Below the pieces are notes generated by a model. It had not been told where the DNA came from, did not search any database, and worked only from the letters and a program-made list of their open reading frames with translations. Source: Pumilibacter intestinalis (GTDB lineage: Bacteria; Bacillota; Clostridia; Christensenellales; Pumilibacteraceae). Taken from it: DNA of 55,016 bases. The DNA lies in assembly GCF_943193005.1 (NCBI RefSeq), contig NZ_CALPCH010000016.1, positions 1 to 55,016 of the forward strand, given 5' to 3'. This document shows positions 23,637 to 31,646 of this stretch, one piece after another (the first letter of the stretch is position 1; the number at the start of each line of letters is the position of its first letter). The translations under genes were made by a program, and so were the position numbers.

Positions 23637-24134
23637 ATGGCAAGCGGAGGACGAAGAGTCGGAGCAGGCAGACCGAAAAAAGCCGCCGCCCAAAAGATAT
23701 TGGAAGGCAATCCCGGCAGGCGTCCCGTCGAAGTCGTGAACTTTGCGGCGGAGGGTGTAGAACTGCCGAGCGAACCGCCGTCTTATTTATCGGCAAGGGC
23801 AAAGGAAATCTACCGCACGGTGTATGCGTGGCTGAAAGCAGTCGGTTGCACTACGGGAATACTGCCTTACAACCTTGAAGAGTATGCATTCTGCAAGGCT
23901 CGATGGTTGGAGTGCGAAGAGATGAACACAAAGCACGGCTTGCTCGTGAAAGATCCAACCAACGGCAAAGCAATGCCGTCGCCGTTCGTGGCTATGGCAC
24001 AGCAATACCTAAAACAAACGAACGAGGTGTGGGGCAAGATTTATCTCGTTGTAAGGGAAAGTAAACTCACAAAGTGGGATGAGAAAAACCCGAATGACGA
24101 CATCATGGAGAAATTATTGGGAGGTGGCGGTTAA
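23637..24134 (+). CDS. terS: Phage terminase small subunit (P27 family)
   Basis: A 165-residue P27-type small terminase. The opening GGRRVGAGRPKKAAAQKILEGNPGRRP is the family's glycine/arginine-rich DNA-binding start. The helical core LPSEPPSYLSARAKEIYRTV and the end NDDIMEKLLG follow. It recognises phage DNA for packaging with TerL. ATG 23637 has AAGGGGGA upstream and fits the family start; the upstream in-frame reading from 23556 is in the repeat region. TerL is 6 kb away because cargo genes intervene. Confidence 0.92.
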   Translation: MASGGRRVGAGRPKKAAAQKILEGNPGRRPVEVVNFAAEGVELPSEPPSYLSARAKEIYRTVYAWLKAVGCTTGILPYNLEEYAFCKARWLECEEMNTKHGLLVKDPTNGKAMPSPFVAMAQQYLKQTNEVWGKIYLVVRESKLTKWDEKNPNDDIMEKLLGGGG

Positions 24135-25990
24135 TGGAATACACGGAACAAAACCCGTTGCGACTCATTGAACTGTTCGCAGGCATCGGCAGTCAAACGC
24201 AAGCCTTAAAGAATATCGGAGTACCGCACAAAGTTGTTGCGATATCCGAAATCGACAAATACGCAATTCAAAGCTACGAGGCGATACACGGCAAGGTCAA
24301 CAATCTCGGAGATATCCGTGCAATCGAAGCTCTCCCGGATGCCGACTTTTGGACATACTCTTTTCCGTGCCAAGACATATCGGTCGCAGGCAAAGGTGCG
24401 GGTATAAAGGAAGGGACTCGGAGCGGTTTGCTGTTCGAGGTTGAAAGACTATTGATACAGGCAGCCGAAGACGGAACATTGCCGAAATACCTATTGCTTG
24501 AAAACGTAAAGAACCTTGTGAGCAAGAAATTCAAAGCCGACTTTGACCGTTGGCTTTCTTTTTTGTCTTCGCTTGGGTACACGAATTATTGGCAGATACT
24601 CAACGCAAAGGACTACGGAATACCGCAGAACCGTGAGCGGGTATTCTGCGTTTCAATCCGTGGCGATCACACGCCTTTTGTGTTTCCCGAAAAGCAAGAA
24701 CTCAAACTACGCTTACGGGATATGATTGACGAAGTAGTAGATGAAAAATACTATCTGAAAGAAAGCACGATCCGCAGTATTATCAATTCAACCTTTAACT
24801 CACGACGTGACAGCATCAAGTCCGGGGACGGAGTGGCTAACACGCTGATGGCGAGAGATTGGAAAGGTCCGCAATGCGTTCAAGTCGGAGAAGTGGTCGG
24901 CGAAAAGTGGGATAAGATGCACGACATCAGTCGCAGAGTTTATGAGCCGAGCGGAATATCTCCGACCGTGCATTGTCAGCAAGGCGGAAACACCGAACTC
25001 AAAATAGCGGAGAACTTTGTACTCGGCGGACTACAAGCACATCAAACGCCAAGAACGGACGGTATCAGCCCGGCACTCACCGAAGCGATGGGCAAGGGCG
25101 GCGGACAAACGCCAGTTATTATCGACACAAAGAAGACCGATGACGAGCGGTTTTTCAAGCAAGCTGTGGAAACGGTAATGGAAAACGAATGCGGAGTCGG
25201 CGACACCGTGGACGCATTCAATAAGAAGGTCAACCGCAGCGGAGTGTGTCCGACAATCACTACTCGCCCCGAAGGTTTCAAAACTGCGATACTACCGATA
25301 GTCGAAGACAAGTCGGATAATCCCGTCATCGTGGCGATGCGTGGACGCAACCCAGACAATCCGTCTGATCGCACGGCGGGCGCACCTTTGGAGCAAAGGC
25401 TCGAAGTCAACGGCAAAGGACTTTGCAATGCATTGACCTCGGTACAGAAAGATAATCTCGTGTTGGAGCAAGGCAAAGGCTCGAAAGAATACGTTGCCCG
25501 AAGATACAAGGAATTCATCGAAGAGAAAGGCTACATACCCGAAATGTTTGTTGCCTACAACAAAATGGAAGTCGATGATATAGCGCCGACGCTTACGGGA
25601 CAATGTTCCAGTGCGTCGGGCAGTTCTGCTGTGCTTATGATGGAAGAACCCATACAAGTCAAGGTAGCGACAAAGCAAGGCTACGAAGAAGCGGAAAAGG
25701 GCGATTTTGTCAACATAACCTATCCCGGCAGTAAAACCAAACGCGGTCGTGTAGGCAAGGGTATCGCACAAACTCTCACGTGCGGCGACGGGAATGCGGT
25801 CATCACGGAGAACATCCGAATCCGCAAGCTCACGCCGAGAGAATGTCTGCGTCTTATGGGTTGGCACGACGAACAGATCGACAAAATACAAGCGGCGAAA
25901 ATCAGCGGTACGCAGCAGTACCGACAAGCGGGCAACGGCATAGTAGTGCAAGTCTTGGAGTTTATTTTCAAGGCTTTATTTTTTTGTTAA
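24134..25990 (+). CDS. C5-cytosine DNA methyltransferase with a long repeated target-recognition region
   Basis: A 618-residue Dcm-type enzyme that transfers methyl groups from SAM to cytosine C5. Motif I LFAGIGS is at 14-20 and motif IV PCQ at 78-80 (catalytic Cys79). Motif VI ENV is at 123-125, motif VIII QNRERV at 165-170, motif IX LTPRECLRLMGW at 565-576 and motif X YRQAGNGI at 596-603. The stretch 190-560 is unusually long. It holds seven spaced copies of a motif like G(I/V)xPTLT, at about 233, 274, 310, 370, 429, 482 and 543. It overlaps the TerS stop by one base. It probably protects phage DNA, with several target specificities possible. Confidence 0.93.
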   Translation: MEYTEQNPLRLIELFAGIGSQTQALKNIGVPHKVVAISEIDKYAIQSYEAIHGKVNNLGDIRAIEALPDADFWTYSFPCQDISVAGKGAGIKEGTRSGLLFEVERLLIQAAEDGTLPKYLLLENVKNLVSKKFKADFDRWLSFLSSLGYTNYWQILNAKDYGIPQNRERVFCVSIRGDHTPFVFPEKQELKLRLRDMIDEVVDEKYYLKESTIRSIINSTFNSRRDSIKSGDGVANTLMARDWKGPQCVQVGEVVGEKWDKMHDISRRVYEPSGISPTVHCQQGGNTELKIAENFVLGGLQAHQTPRTDGISPALTEAMGKGGGQTPVIIDTKKTDDERFFKQAVETVMENECGVGDTVDAFNKKVNRSGVCPTITTRPEGFKTAILPIVEDKSDNPVIVAMRGRNPDNPSDRTAGAPLEQRLEVNGKGLCNALTSVQKDNLVLEQGKGSKEYVARRYKEFIEEKGYIPEMFVAYNKMEVDDIAPTLTGQCSSASGSSAVLMMEEPIQVKVATKQGYEEAEKGDFVNITYPGSKTKRGRVGKGIAQTLTCGDGNAVITENIRIRKLTPRECLRLMGWHDEQIDKIQAAKISGTQQYRQAGNGIVVQVLEFIFKALFFC

Positions 25991-26002
25991 ACGGAGGCGG
26001 AG

Positions 26003-27877
26003 ATGGAGCATATTGCAAGCATCAGTTACGGAAAAGACAGCCTTGCTATGCTCGAAGTGATAAAGCAAAACGGCTTGCCGTTAGACCGCATCGTAACGGT
26101 GGACATTATGGCGACGAAAGACGTCCCCGCCGACCTTCCGCCGATGGTGGAATTTAAGGCAAAAGCGGACGCCATTATCTTGGAAAAGTTCGGCATAGTC
26201 GTGGAGCATATTACTGCACCCAAGTCGTATGAAGATTATTTTTACTACAAATGCAACGGTAAGAAAAGCAAGAATGCAGGTAAGATATACGGCTTCCCGT
26301 TGCAGAAAGGGAATTGGTGCAACTCTCGGCTGAAAGTCGACGTGCTTGACAAAGTCCAAAAGGGTGCAGTCGTTTATATCGGCATTGCGGCAGACGAACC
26401 GTCAAGGTTTCATACGCTCTCCGAAACGAAACGCAGTCCGCTTGTGGAATACGATTGGACGGAGAGTATGTGCCGGGAATGGTGCAAGGCTAACGGCTTA
26501 TTATCGCCGATTTATACGACAGCATTGCGGGGCGGTTGTTGGTTTTGTCATAACCAAGGCGTGAATCAACTCCGCAAGTTACGCAAAAATTATCCCGAAT
26601 TATGGGCATTGCTTTTGAAATGGGATGCAGACAGTCTCGTAACTTTCAAAGGCGACGGGCATACGGTTCGGGACTTCGACAAGCGGTTCGAGATGGAATC
26701 GCAAGCAAAAGTGCCGATAGGCAGAACATTCAAATGGAGATTATTGGAGGATAAAATAATGACAACCAGAACGATAACGGCGGAGTCCGTAACGAGCGGA
26801 CACCCCGACAAACTTGCCGATCTTATTGCGGACAGCATACTCGACGAGTGCTTCGAACAGGACGAAGACAGCAGAGTGGCTTGCGAAGTTATGCTTGCCC
26901 ATAACAAGTGTTTTATAAGCGGCGAGATAACAACCGCAGCCGAGGTGGACTATGAATACATAGCTCGTTCGGTAATCGCACAAGTCGGCTACGATACAAC
27001 CAACGTCGAAGTGGAAATAAGAGTCCACGCACAAAGCGAAGACATCTCGCAGGCAGTAAGCAAGGAAGAACAAGGGGCGGGCGACCAAGGAATCGTGTAC
27101 GGTTACGCAACCGATGAAACGCTTGACTATATGCCACTTGCAACCGAGCTTGCACATAGGCTGACCGACAGACTCGAAGAGTGCAGAAAGGACGGACTGA
27201 TTATAGGACTTCGCCCCGACGGGAAGAGTCAGGTGTCTATCAGATACAACGGCGAAAGGTTCGATAAAATCAAGTCGGTGGTAGTTTCGGCACAGCATAC
27301 CGAATCGAAGAACCTTGACGAGCTGACAAAGGAAATAAGAGAAAAGGTCATCGGCAAGGTGCTTGCGAATTATGATCTTACGGAAACCGAGATACTCATC
27401 AATCCGTCGGGTAGGTTTGTGCTTGGCGGTTTCGAAGCAGACACGGGACTGACGGGACGCAAACTAATGGTCGATACCTACGGCGGAGTTGCACATAACG
27501 GCGGCGGAGCCTTGAGCGGTAAAGACGCAAGCAAGGTTGACCGCAGCGGAGCATACATGGCGAGATACATTGCAAAGAATATCGTTGCCGCAGGCTTGGC
27601 GGAAAAATGCGAGGTCGCACTCTCGTATGCAATCGGAGTACCCAAGCCGACGGCAATCGACGTAAACACTTTTTATACGGCATCGGTCAATGAGAACTTA
27701 ATCGTCAAGGCGGTGGAGAAGGTATTCGACCTATCGGTCGCAGGCACAATTGAGAAACTCGACCTCCGCAGGGCGGTATTTGCACAAACGGCGGTCGGCG
27801 GACATTTCGGTAAAGATTACCTCGCTTGGGAGTTGACCGATAAGGCGGAAGCTCTGAAAAAAGCCGTCAAAATTTAA
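26003..27877 (+). CDS. PAPS-reductase-like / S-adenosylmethionine synthetase fusion
   Basis: A single 624-codon frame with two complete domains. Residues 1-252 are an N-type ATP-pyrophosphatase of the PAPS-reductase/DndC-like group: P-loop SYGKDSLAML (8-17), YIGIAADEPSRF and GGCWFCHNQG. Residues 253-624 are a full-length MetK (372 residues, usual about 385): GHPDK, GAGDQGIVYGY, and GGGALSGKDASKVDRSGAY. MetK makes SAM from methionine and ATP. An internal TTGGAGG and ATG at 26759 lie exactly at the junction, so MetK may also be made separately. It follows the cytosine methyltransferase by 12 bases, which fits supply of its cofactor. Confidence 0.88.
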   Translation: MEHIASISYGKDSLAMLEVIKQNGLPLDRIVTVDIMATKDVPADLPPMVEFKAKADAIILEKFGIVVEHITAPKSYEDYFYYKCNGKKSKNAGKIYGFPLQKGNWCNSRLKVDVLDKVQKGAVVYIGIAADEPSRFHTLSETKRSPLVEYDWTESMCREWCKANGLLSPIYTTALRGGCWFCHNQGVNQLRKLRKNYPELWALLLKWDADSLVTFKGDGHTVRDFDKRFEMESQAKVPIGRTFKWRLLEDKIMTTRTITAESVTSGHPDKLADLIADSILDECFEQDEDSRVACEVMLAHNKCFISGEITTAAEVDYEYIARSVIAQVGYDTTNVEVEIRVHAQSEDISQAVSKEEQGAGDQGIVYGYATDETLDYMPLATELAHRLTDRLEECRKDGLIIGLRPDGKSQVSIRYNGERFDKIKSVVVSAQHTESKNLDELTKEIREKVIGKVLANYDLTETEILINPSGRFVLGGFEADTGLTGRKLMVDTYGGVAHNGGGALSGKDASKVDRSGAYMARYIAKNIVAAGLAEKCEVALSYAIGVPKPTAIDVNTFYTASVNENLIVKAVEKVFDLSVAGTIEKLDLRRAVFAQTAVGGHFGKDYLAWELTDKAEALKKAVKI

Positions 27878-27894
27878 TAGGTTTTTACGGCGTC

Positions 27895-27930
27895 TTTCTC
27901 TGGACTTCGGCGGACGGTTACGGTATTGTT
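27895..27930 (+). promoter_or_regulatory. Repeated phage promoter element 2
   Basis: TTTCTC, TGGACT, 17 bases ending GTTACGG, TATTGT. It lies 21 bases before ATG 27952 and 17 bases after the MetK stop codon. Confidence 0.75.
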
Positions 27931-27951
27931 TGAAGAAAATGGAGGTAGGTA

Positions 27952-28311
27952 ATGACCGATAGCATAATTGAAAGGTTAGGATTAACCAAGATAAGCGATG
28001 AAACTGCAAAACGACTGCTTGATGCCTTATATAAGGTAGAGGACGAGCAAGACTACCTAAACGAATCGGTAACGACGCTTGTCAGTTATCTGCACTCAAG
28101 ACAGGCGAATGAAGGAAAACCTACGGTCTACTTTGAGAGTAGACACGAAAGCGGAAACATATTTGCCCTGCTCGGCAAGGTTAATAGTGCATTACATGAC
28201 AAGCAAGAGTTCGATGCTTTATGGTCGCAGATACAAAAAGGCTCGTATGAACAGGCAATAGTGCTAATAAAAGAAAAGGTAACGCTTATAGACCTTGACG
28301 GGATTTATTAA
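27952..28311 (+). CDS. Cargo protein of unknown function
   Basis: A 119-residue, mostly helical acidic protein with no family I recognise. It starts MTDSIIERLGLTKISDETAK and ends ALVLIKEK-like IVLIKEKVTLIDLDGIY. RBS GGAGGT precedes ATG 27952. It shares a transcription unit with the 74-residue zinc protein that follows after eight bases, under promoter element 2. Confidence 0.6.
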   Translation: MTDSIIERLGLTKISDETAKRLLDALYKVEDEQDYLNESVTTLVSYLHSRQANEGKPTVYFESRHESGNIFALLGKVNSALHDKQEFDALWSQIQKGSYEQAIVLIKEKVTLIDLDGIY

Positions 28312-28319
28312 GGAGTAGA

Positions 28320-28544
28320 ATGGATAAGTTTTTCAGTCAAAGGACTTGCGACCGCTGCGGTGGAGATTTATCGGGCGGGCGGATAATGTCTATGTATAAC
28401 ACGGAATGCATTTGCTTGGAATGCAAGCGAAAAGAAACGGAGAGAGCGGACTATAAAGCCGCAGCCGAAGCCGATAAAAAGGCAATCGAAAATGGCGATT
28501 TTAACTATAAAGGCATAGGTTTGGAAACCCCGAAAAATAGTTAA
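28320..28544 (+). CDS. Small zinc-ribbon cargo protein
   Basis: A 74-residue protein with two cysteine pairs (CDRCGGDLSGG and CICLECKRKE) forming a zinc ribbon, and a charged helical C-terminus (ERADYKAAAEADKKAIENGD). Similar short zinc-ribbon proteins are common phage accessory genes. The function is unknown. RBS AAGGAG precedes ATG 28320. Confidence 0.65.
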   Translation: MDKFFSQRTCDRCGGDLSGGRIMSMYNTECICLECKRKETERADYKAAAEADKKAIENGDFNYKGIGLETPKNS

Positions 28545-28578
28545 AAATTCTTTCAAATTCTTTCGGATTTCGACCGCG

Positions 28579-28614
28579 TTTCGCTGGGCTCTTGTGTGTT
28601 TTTACGGTATTGTT
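28579..28614 (+). promoter_or_regulatory. Repeated phage promoter element 3
   Basis: TTTCGC, TGGGCT, 17 bases ending TTACGG, TATTGT. It lies 52 bases before the amidoligase ATG. Confidence 0.78.
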
Positions 28615-28666
28615 GTCTTGCAAAACGGGGGTGGGAAACACCCTCAAAGCAAAGGAGAACACGCAA

Positions 28667-29548
28667 ATGAAAACTCAAACATTCGGCATCGAAATCGAAC
28701 TCACAGGCATCAGCAGAAAGGATGCGGCAAAGGTAATCGCAGACTACTACGGAACGACATCCTACTACGCAGGTAGCGGATATGATACCTACGAGGCAAC
28801 CGACAGACAAGGTCGCAAATGGAAAGCGATGAGCGACGGCAGCATCGACACGGAACACTACGGATCAAACTGCAGTTGCGAGATCGTAACACCAGTATGC
28901 AGATGGGAAGACATCGAAGACATACAGGAAATCGTAAGGCAACTGCGACACAAGGGTGCAAAGGCAAACAGTAGCTGCGGAATCCACGTACACGTCGGAG
29001 CGGAACAGCATACGGCAAAGACGCTACGGAACCTCGTAAACATTATGACGAGCAAAGAAGACCTGCTGTTCAAGGCGGTCGGGGTAAGCACAAGCCGAGC
29101 AAACAGATGGTGCAAAAAGACCGAGCAGAGGTTCGTAGAGAGTATGAACCGCACAAAGCCGACAACGAAAACGGCGGTCGAAAGATTATGGTACAACGGC
29201 AACTCGCATAGGAACACACACTACGACAGCAGTCGCTACCATGCACTCAACCTGCACAGCCTATGGCAAGGCAAGGGCATCGAGTTTAGATGCTTTAACG
29301 GAACGACGCACGCAGGCAAAATTAAAACTTACATACAACTGTGCCTCGCAATCAGCCATCAAGCCTTAACGCAGAACGGAGCAAGCGCAAAGAAAACGGT
29401 AACCGCAAACGAAAAATACACCTTCCGCACATGGCTGCTCCGCCTCGGAATGATCGGCGAAGAGTTCGATACGGCAAGAAAGTTTTTACTCGAAAACTTA
29501 AGCGGCGACATAGCATTTAAAAACGGTAGACCGAGGGCGGCGGCTTAA
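28667..29548 (+). CDS. Amidoligase family protein
   Basis: A 293-residue amidoligase of the COOH-NH2 ligase (GCS2-like) fold. Metal and ATP-binding blocks are FGIEIELTG (6-14), SCEIVTPV near 69, the SSCGIHVHVG block near 105 and IEFRCFNGT near 205. Such enzymes join amino acids or modify peptides and occur in phages and prophages with a gamma-glutamylcyclotransferase, which here is the next gene. ATG 28667 has AAAGGAG upstream; the longer in-frame reading from 28592 crosses promoter element 3. The substrate is unknown. Confidence 0.88.
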   Translation: MKTQTFGIEIELTGISRKDAAKVIADYYGTTSYYAGSGYDTYEATDRQGRKWKAMSDGSIDTEHYGSNCSCEIVTPVCRWEDIEDIQEIVRQLRHKGAKANSSCGIHVHVGAEQHTAKTLRNLVNIMTSKEDLLFKAVGVSTSRANRWCKKTEQRFVESMNRTKPTTKTAVERLWYNGNSHRNTHYDSSRYHALNLHSLWQGKGIEFRCFNGTTHAGKIKTYIQLCLAISHQALTQNGASAKKTVTANEKYTFRTWLLRLGMIGEEFDTARKFLLENLSGDIAFKNGRPRAAA

Positions 29549-29579
29549 CCGCCCCCTCACAAAAGAAGGAGATAAAAAA

Positions 29580-30014
29580 ATGGCAAAACTTTATGTAGCA
29601 TACGGTAGCAACCTCAACCTTGCACAAATGGCAAGACGGTGTCCAGACGCAAAGGTAGTGGGCATCGGCACACTCAAAAACTATCAGCTGACATTCCGTG
29701 GAGTGGCAACGATAGAGCCCGTCGATGGGGCGGAGACGCCTGTCGGCGTGTGGGAAATCACACCTCGTGACGAGTTGGCACTCGACAGATACGAAGGGTA
29801 TCCGAGTTATTATCGAAAGGAAACGGTAACGGTAGATATGCCGAACGGAGCGGTCGAGGCAATGGTGTACATAATGAACGAAGGCAAGCCGAATATGCCG
29901 TCGGGATTTTATTACAACACAATTCACGAAGGATACAGGGATGTCGGACTCGATCCGAAATACCTGCAAGCGGCTCTCGACGATACGAAAAAGCGAATGA
30001 GAGCGAGAGCATAA
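29580..30014 (+). CDS. Gamma-glutamylcyclotransferase (AIG2-like)
   Basis: A 144-residue GGCT/AIG2-like protein. The substrate-binding YGSN loop is at VAYGSNLNLAQM (6-17). The catalytic Glu lies in LDRYEGYPSYYRKET near residue 67. VMVYIMNEG-like MVYIMNEGKP follows. GGCT enzymes split gamma-glutamyl amides. Paired with the amidoligase it may reverse or process the ligase product. RBS AGAAGGAG precedes ATG 29580; both genes end at the terminator at 30037. Confidence 0.88.
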   Translation: MAKLYVAYGSNLNLAQMARRCPDAKVVGIGTLKNYQLTFRGVATIEPVDGAETPVGVWEITPRDELALDRYEGYPSYYRKETVTVDMPNGAVEAMVYIMNEGKPNMPSGFYYNTIHEGYRDVGLDPKYLQAALDDTKKRMRARA

Positions 30015-30036
30015 AAACAAAATCAAATGCGTGTTC

Positions 30037-30066
30037 AAAGGGAGAGCTTCGGCTCTCCTTTTATTT
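30037..30066 (+). terminator. Terminator after the amidoligase-GGCT unit
   Basis: AAAGGGAGAGC, TTCG tetraloop, GCTCTCCTTTT and further T residues; 11 pairs with one G-U. Confidence 0.9.
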
Positions 30067-30085
30067 ATTGTAAACGGAGGGAGCA

Positions 30086-31636
30086 ATGGCATACAACAAA
30101 CAACTTGCAGACCGTGCCGTTGCTTTCATCAACTCGTTAAAACATACGAAAGGCACATGGCACGGAGTACCGTTCGAACTGTTGCCGTGGCAGGACAAAA
30201 TCATAAGGGACATTTTCGGAACGGTAAAAGATAACGGTTATAGGCAGTACAATACCGCTTATGTCGAGATACCGAAAAAGCAAGGCAAGTCGGAAATAGC
30301 CGCCGCAATCGCATTATACCTTTTAGCGGGCGACGGCGAGTGGGGTGCGGAGGTTTACGGATGTGCAGCCGACCGCCAACAGGCAAGTATAGTGTTCGAC
30401 GTGGCTTGCAACATGGTAGAACAATGCCCCGCCTTGAAGAAGAGAATCAAGCCTATAATGAGCCAGAAACGGCTCGTATATCAACCGCTTAATTCCTTTT
30501 ATCAGGTGCTGTCGGCGGAGTCGTACACCAAGCACGGACTGAATGTTCACGGCGTTGTATTCGACGAACTCCATGCACAACCGAACCGAGCCTTATACGA
30601 CGTAATGACGCACGGTTCGGGCGATGCAAGAAAGCAACCGCTGTTCTTTTTGATAACTACGGCAGGCACTGACCGCAACTCAATCTGTTGGGAAATCCAC
30701 CAAAAGTCGAAAGACATACTCGAAGGACGCAAGCATGACCGCTCATTCTATCCCGTAATTTACGGAGCGGATGACGATGATGATTGGGGTAGCGAAAAGG
30801 TATGGGCGAAAGCAAACCCGTCGCTCGGCATCACGGTGGAAATAGATAAACTCCGTATCGCCTACGAGTCGGCGAAAGAGAACCCGGCGGAAGAGAACTT
30901 GTTCCGACAACTGCGACTCAATCAATGGGTAAAGCAAAGCGTCCGTTGGATGCCGATGGACGCTTGGGATAAATGCGATTTTCAAGTAGATGCGGAAAAG
31001 CTCAAGGGGCGTGAATGCTACGGCGGACTTGACCTTTCGTCAAGCACCGATATCACGGCATTCGTGCTTGTCTTTCCGCCATTGAACGAAGACGATAAAT
31101 ACATCGTTCTGCCGTTCTTTTGGATACCCGAAGACACAATAGATTTGCGAGTTAGACGCGATCACGTTCCATACGATGTGTGGAAAGCAAAGGGGCAAGT
31201 TATAACCACCGAGGGCAACGTAATCCACTACGGATACATCGAAAACTTTATAGAAGACCTCGGCACGAAATACAACATCAAGGAAATAGCCTTTGACCGA
31301 TGGGGAGCCGTGCAGATGACGCAGAATCTCGAAGGAATGGGGTTCACGGTCGTACCGTTCGGGCAAGGGTTCAAGGATATGAGTCCGCCGACGAAAGAGC
31401 TGATGAAGCTCGTGCTTGAGCAGAAGATAGCGCACGGTGGAAACGTGCCGCTCCGTTGGATGATGGACAATGTGTTCGTTAGAACCGATCCTGCCGGGAA
31501 CGTGAAGATGGACAAGGAAAAGTCCACCGAAAGAATAGACGGAGCGGTCGCACTCGTTATGGCTTTAGACCGTGCAATCCGCAATAAGGGAACAACGGAC
31601 AGCGTCTATAACGATAGAGGAATTATCATTATTTAG
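30086..31636 (+). CDS. terL: Phage terminase large subunit
   Basis: A 516-residue packaging motor. The ATPase domain has Walker A IPKKQGKSEIAAA near residue 63 and Walker B VHGVVFDELHAQPN near 155, followed by FLITTAGTDRNS. The RNase H-like nuclease domain has YGGLDLSSSTDITAF near 314, EIAFDRWGAVQM near 400 and a C-terminal TERIDGAVALVMAL. It packages DNA into proheads with TerS and cuts cos ends with the HNH protein. ATG 30086 has GGAGG upstream. Confidence 0.96.
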   Translation: MAYNKQLADRAVAFINSLKHTKGTWHGVPFELLPWQDKIIRDIFGTVKDNGYRQYNTAYVEIPKKQGKSEIAAAIALYLLAGDGEWGAEVYGCAADRQQASIVFDVACNMVEQCPALKKRIKPIMSQKRLVYQPLNSFYQVLSAESYTKHGLNVHGVVFDELHAQPNRALYDVMTHGSGDARKQPLFFLITTAGTDRNSICWEIHQKSKDILEGRKHDRSFYPVIYGADDDDDWGSEKVWAKANPSLGITVEIDKLRIAYESAKENPAEENLFRQLRLNQWVKQSVRWMPMDAWDKCDFQVDAEKLKGRECYGGLDLSSSTDITAFVLVFPPLNEDDKYIVLPFFWIPEDTIDLRVRRDHVPYDVWKAKGQVITTEGNVIHYGYIENFIEDLGTKYNIKEIAFDRWGAVQMTQNLEGMGFTVVPFGQGFKDMSPPTKELMKLVLEQKIAHGGNVPLRWMMDNVFVRTDPAGNVKMDKEKSTERIDGAVALVMALDRAIRNKGTTDSVYNDRGIIII

Positions 31637-31646
31637 GAGGAAATCA

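Noticed and set aside
25292-25951. 219-codon minus-strand ORF in the cytosine methyltransferase
   Set aside because: Antisense to the motif repeats and motif IX; no recognisable domain.
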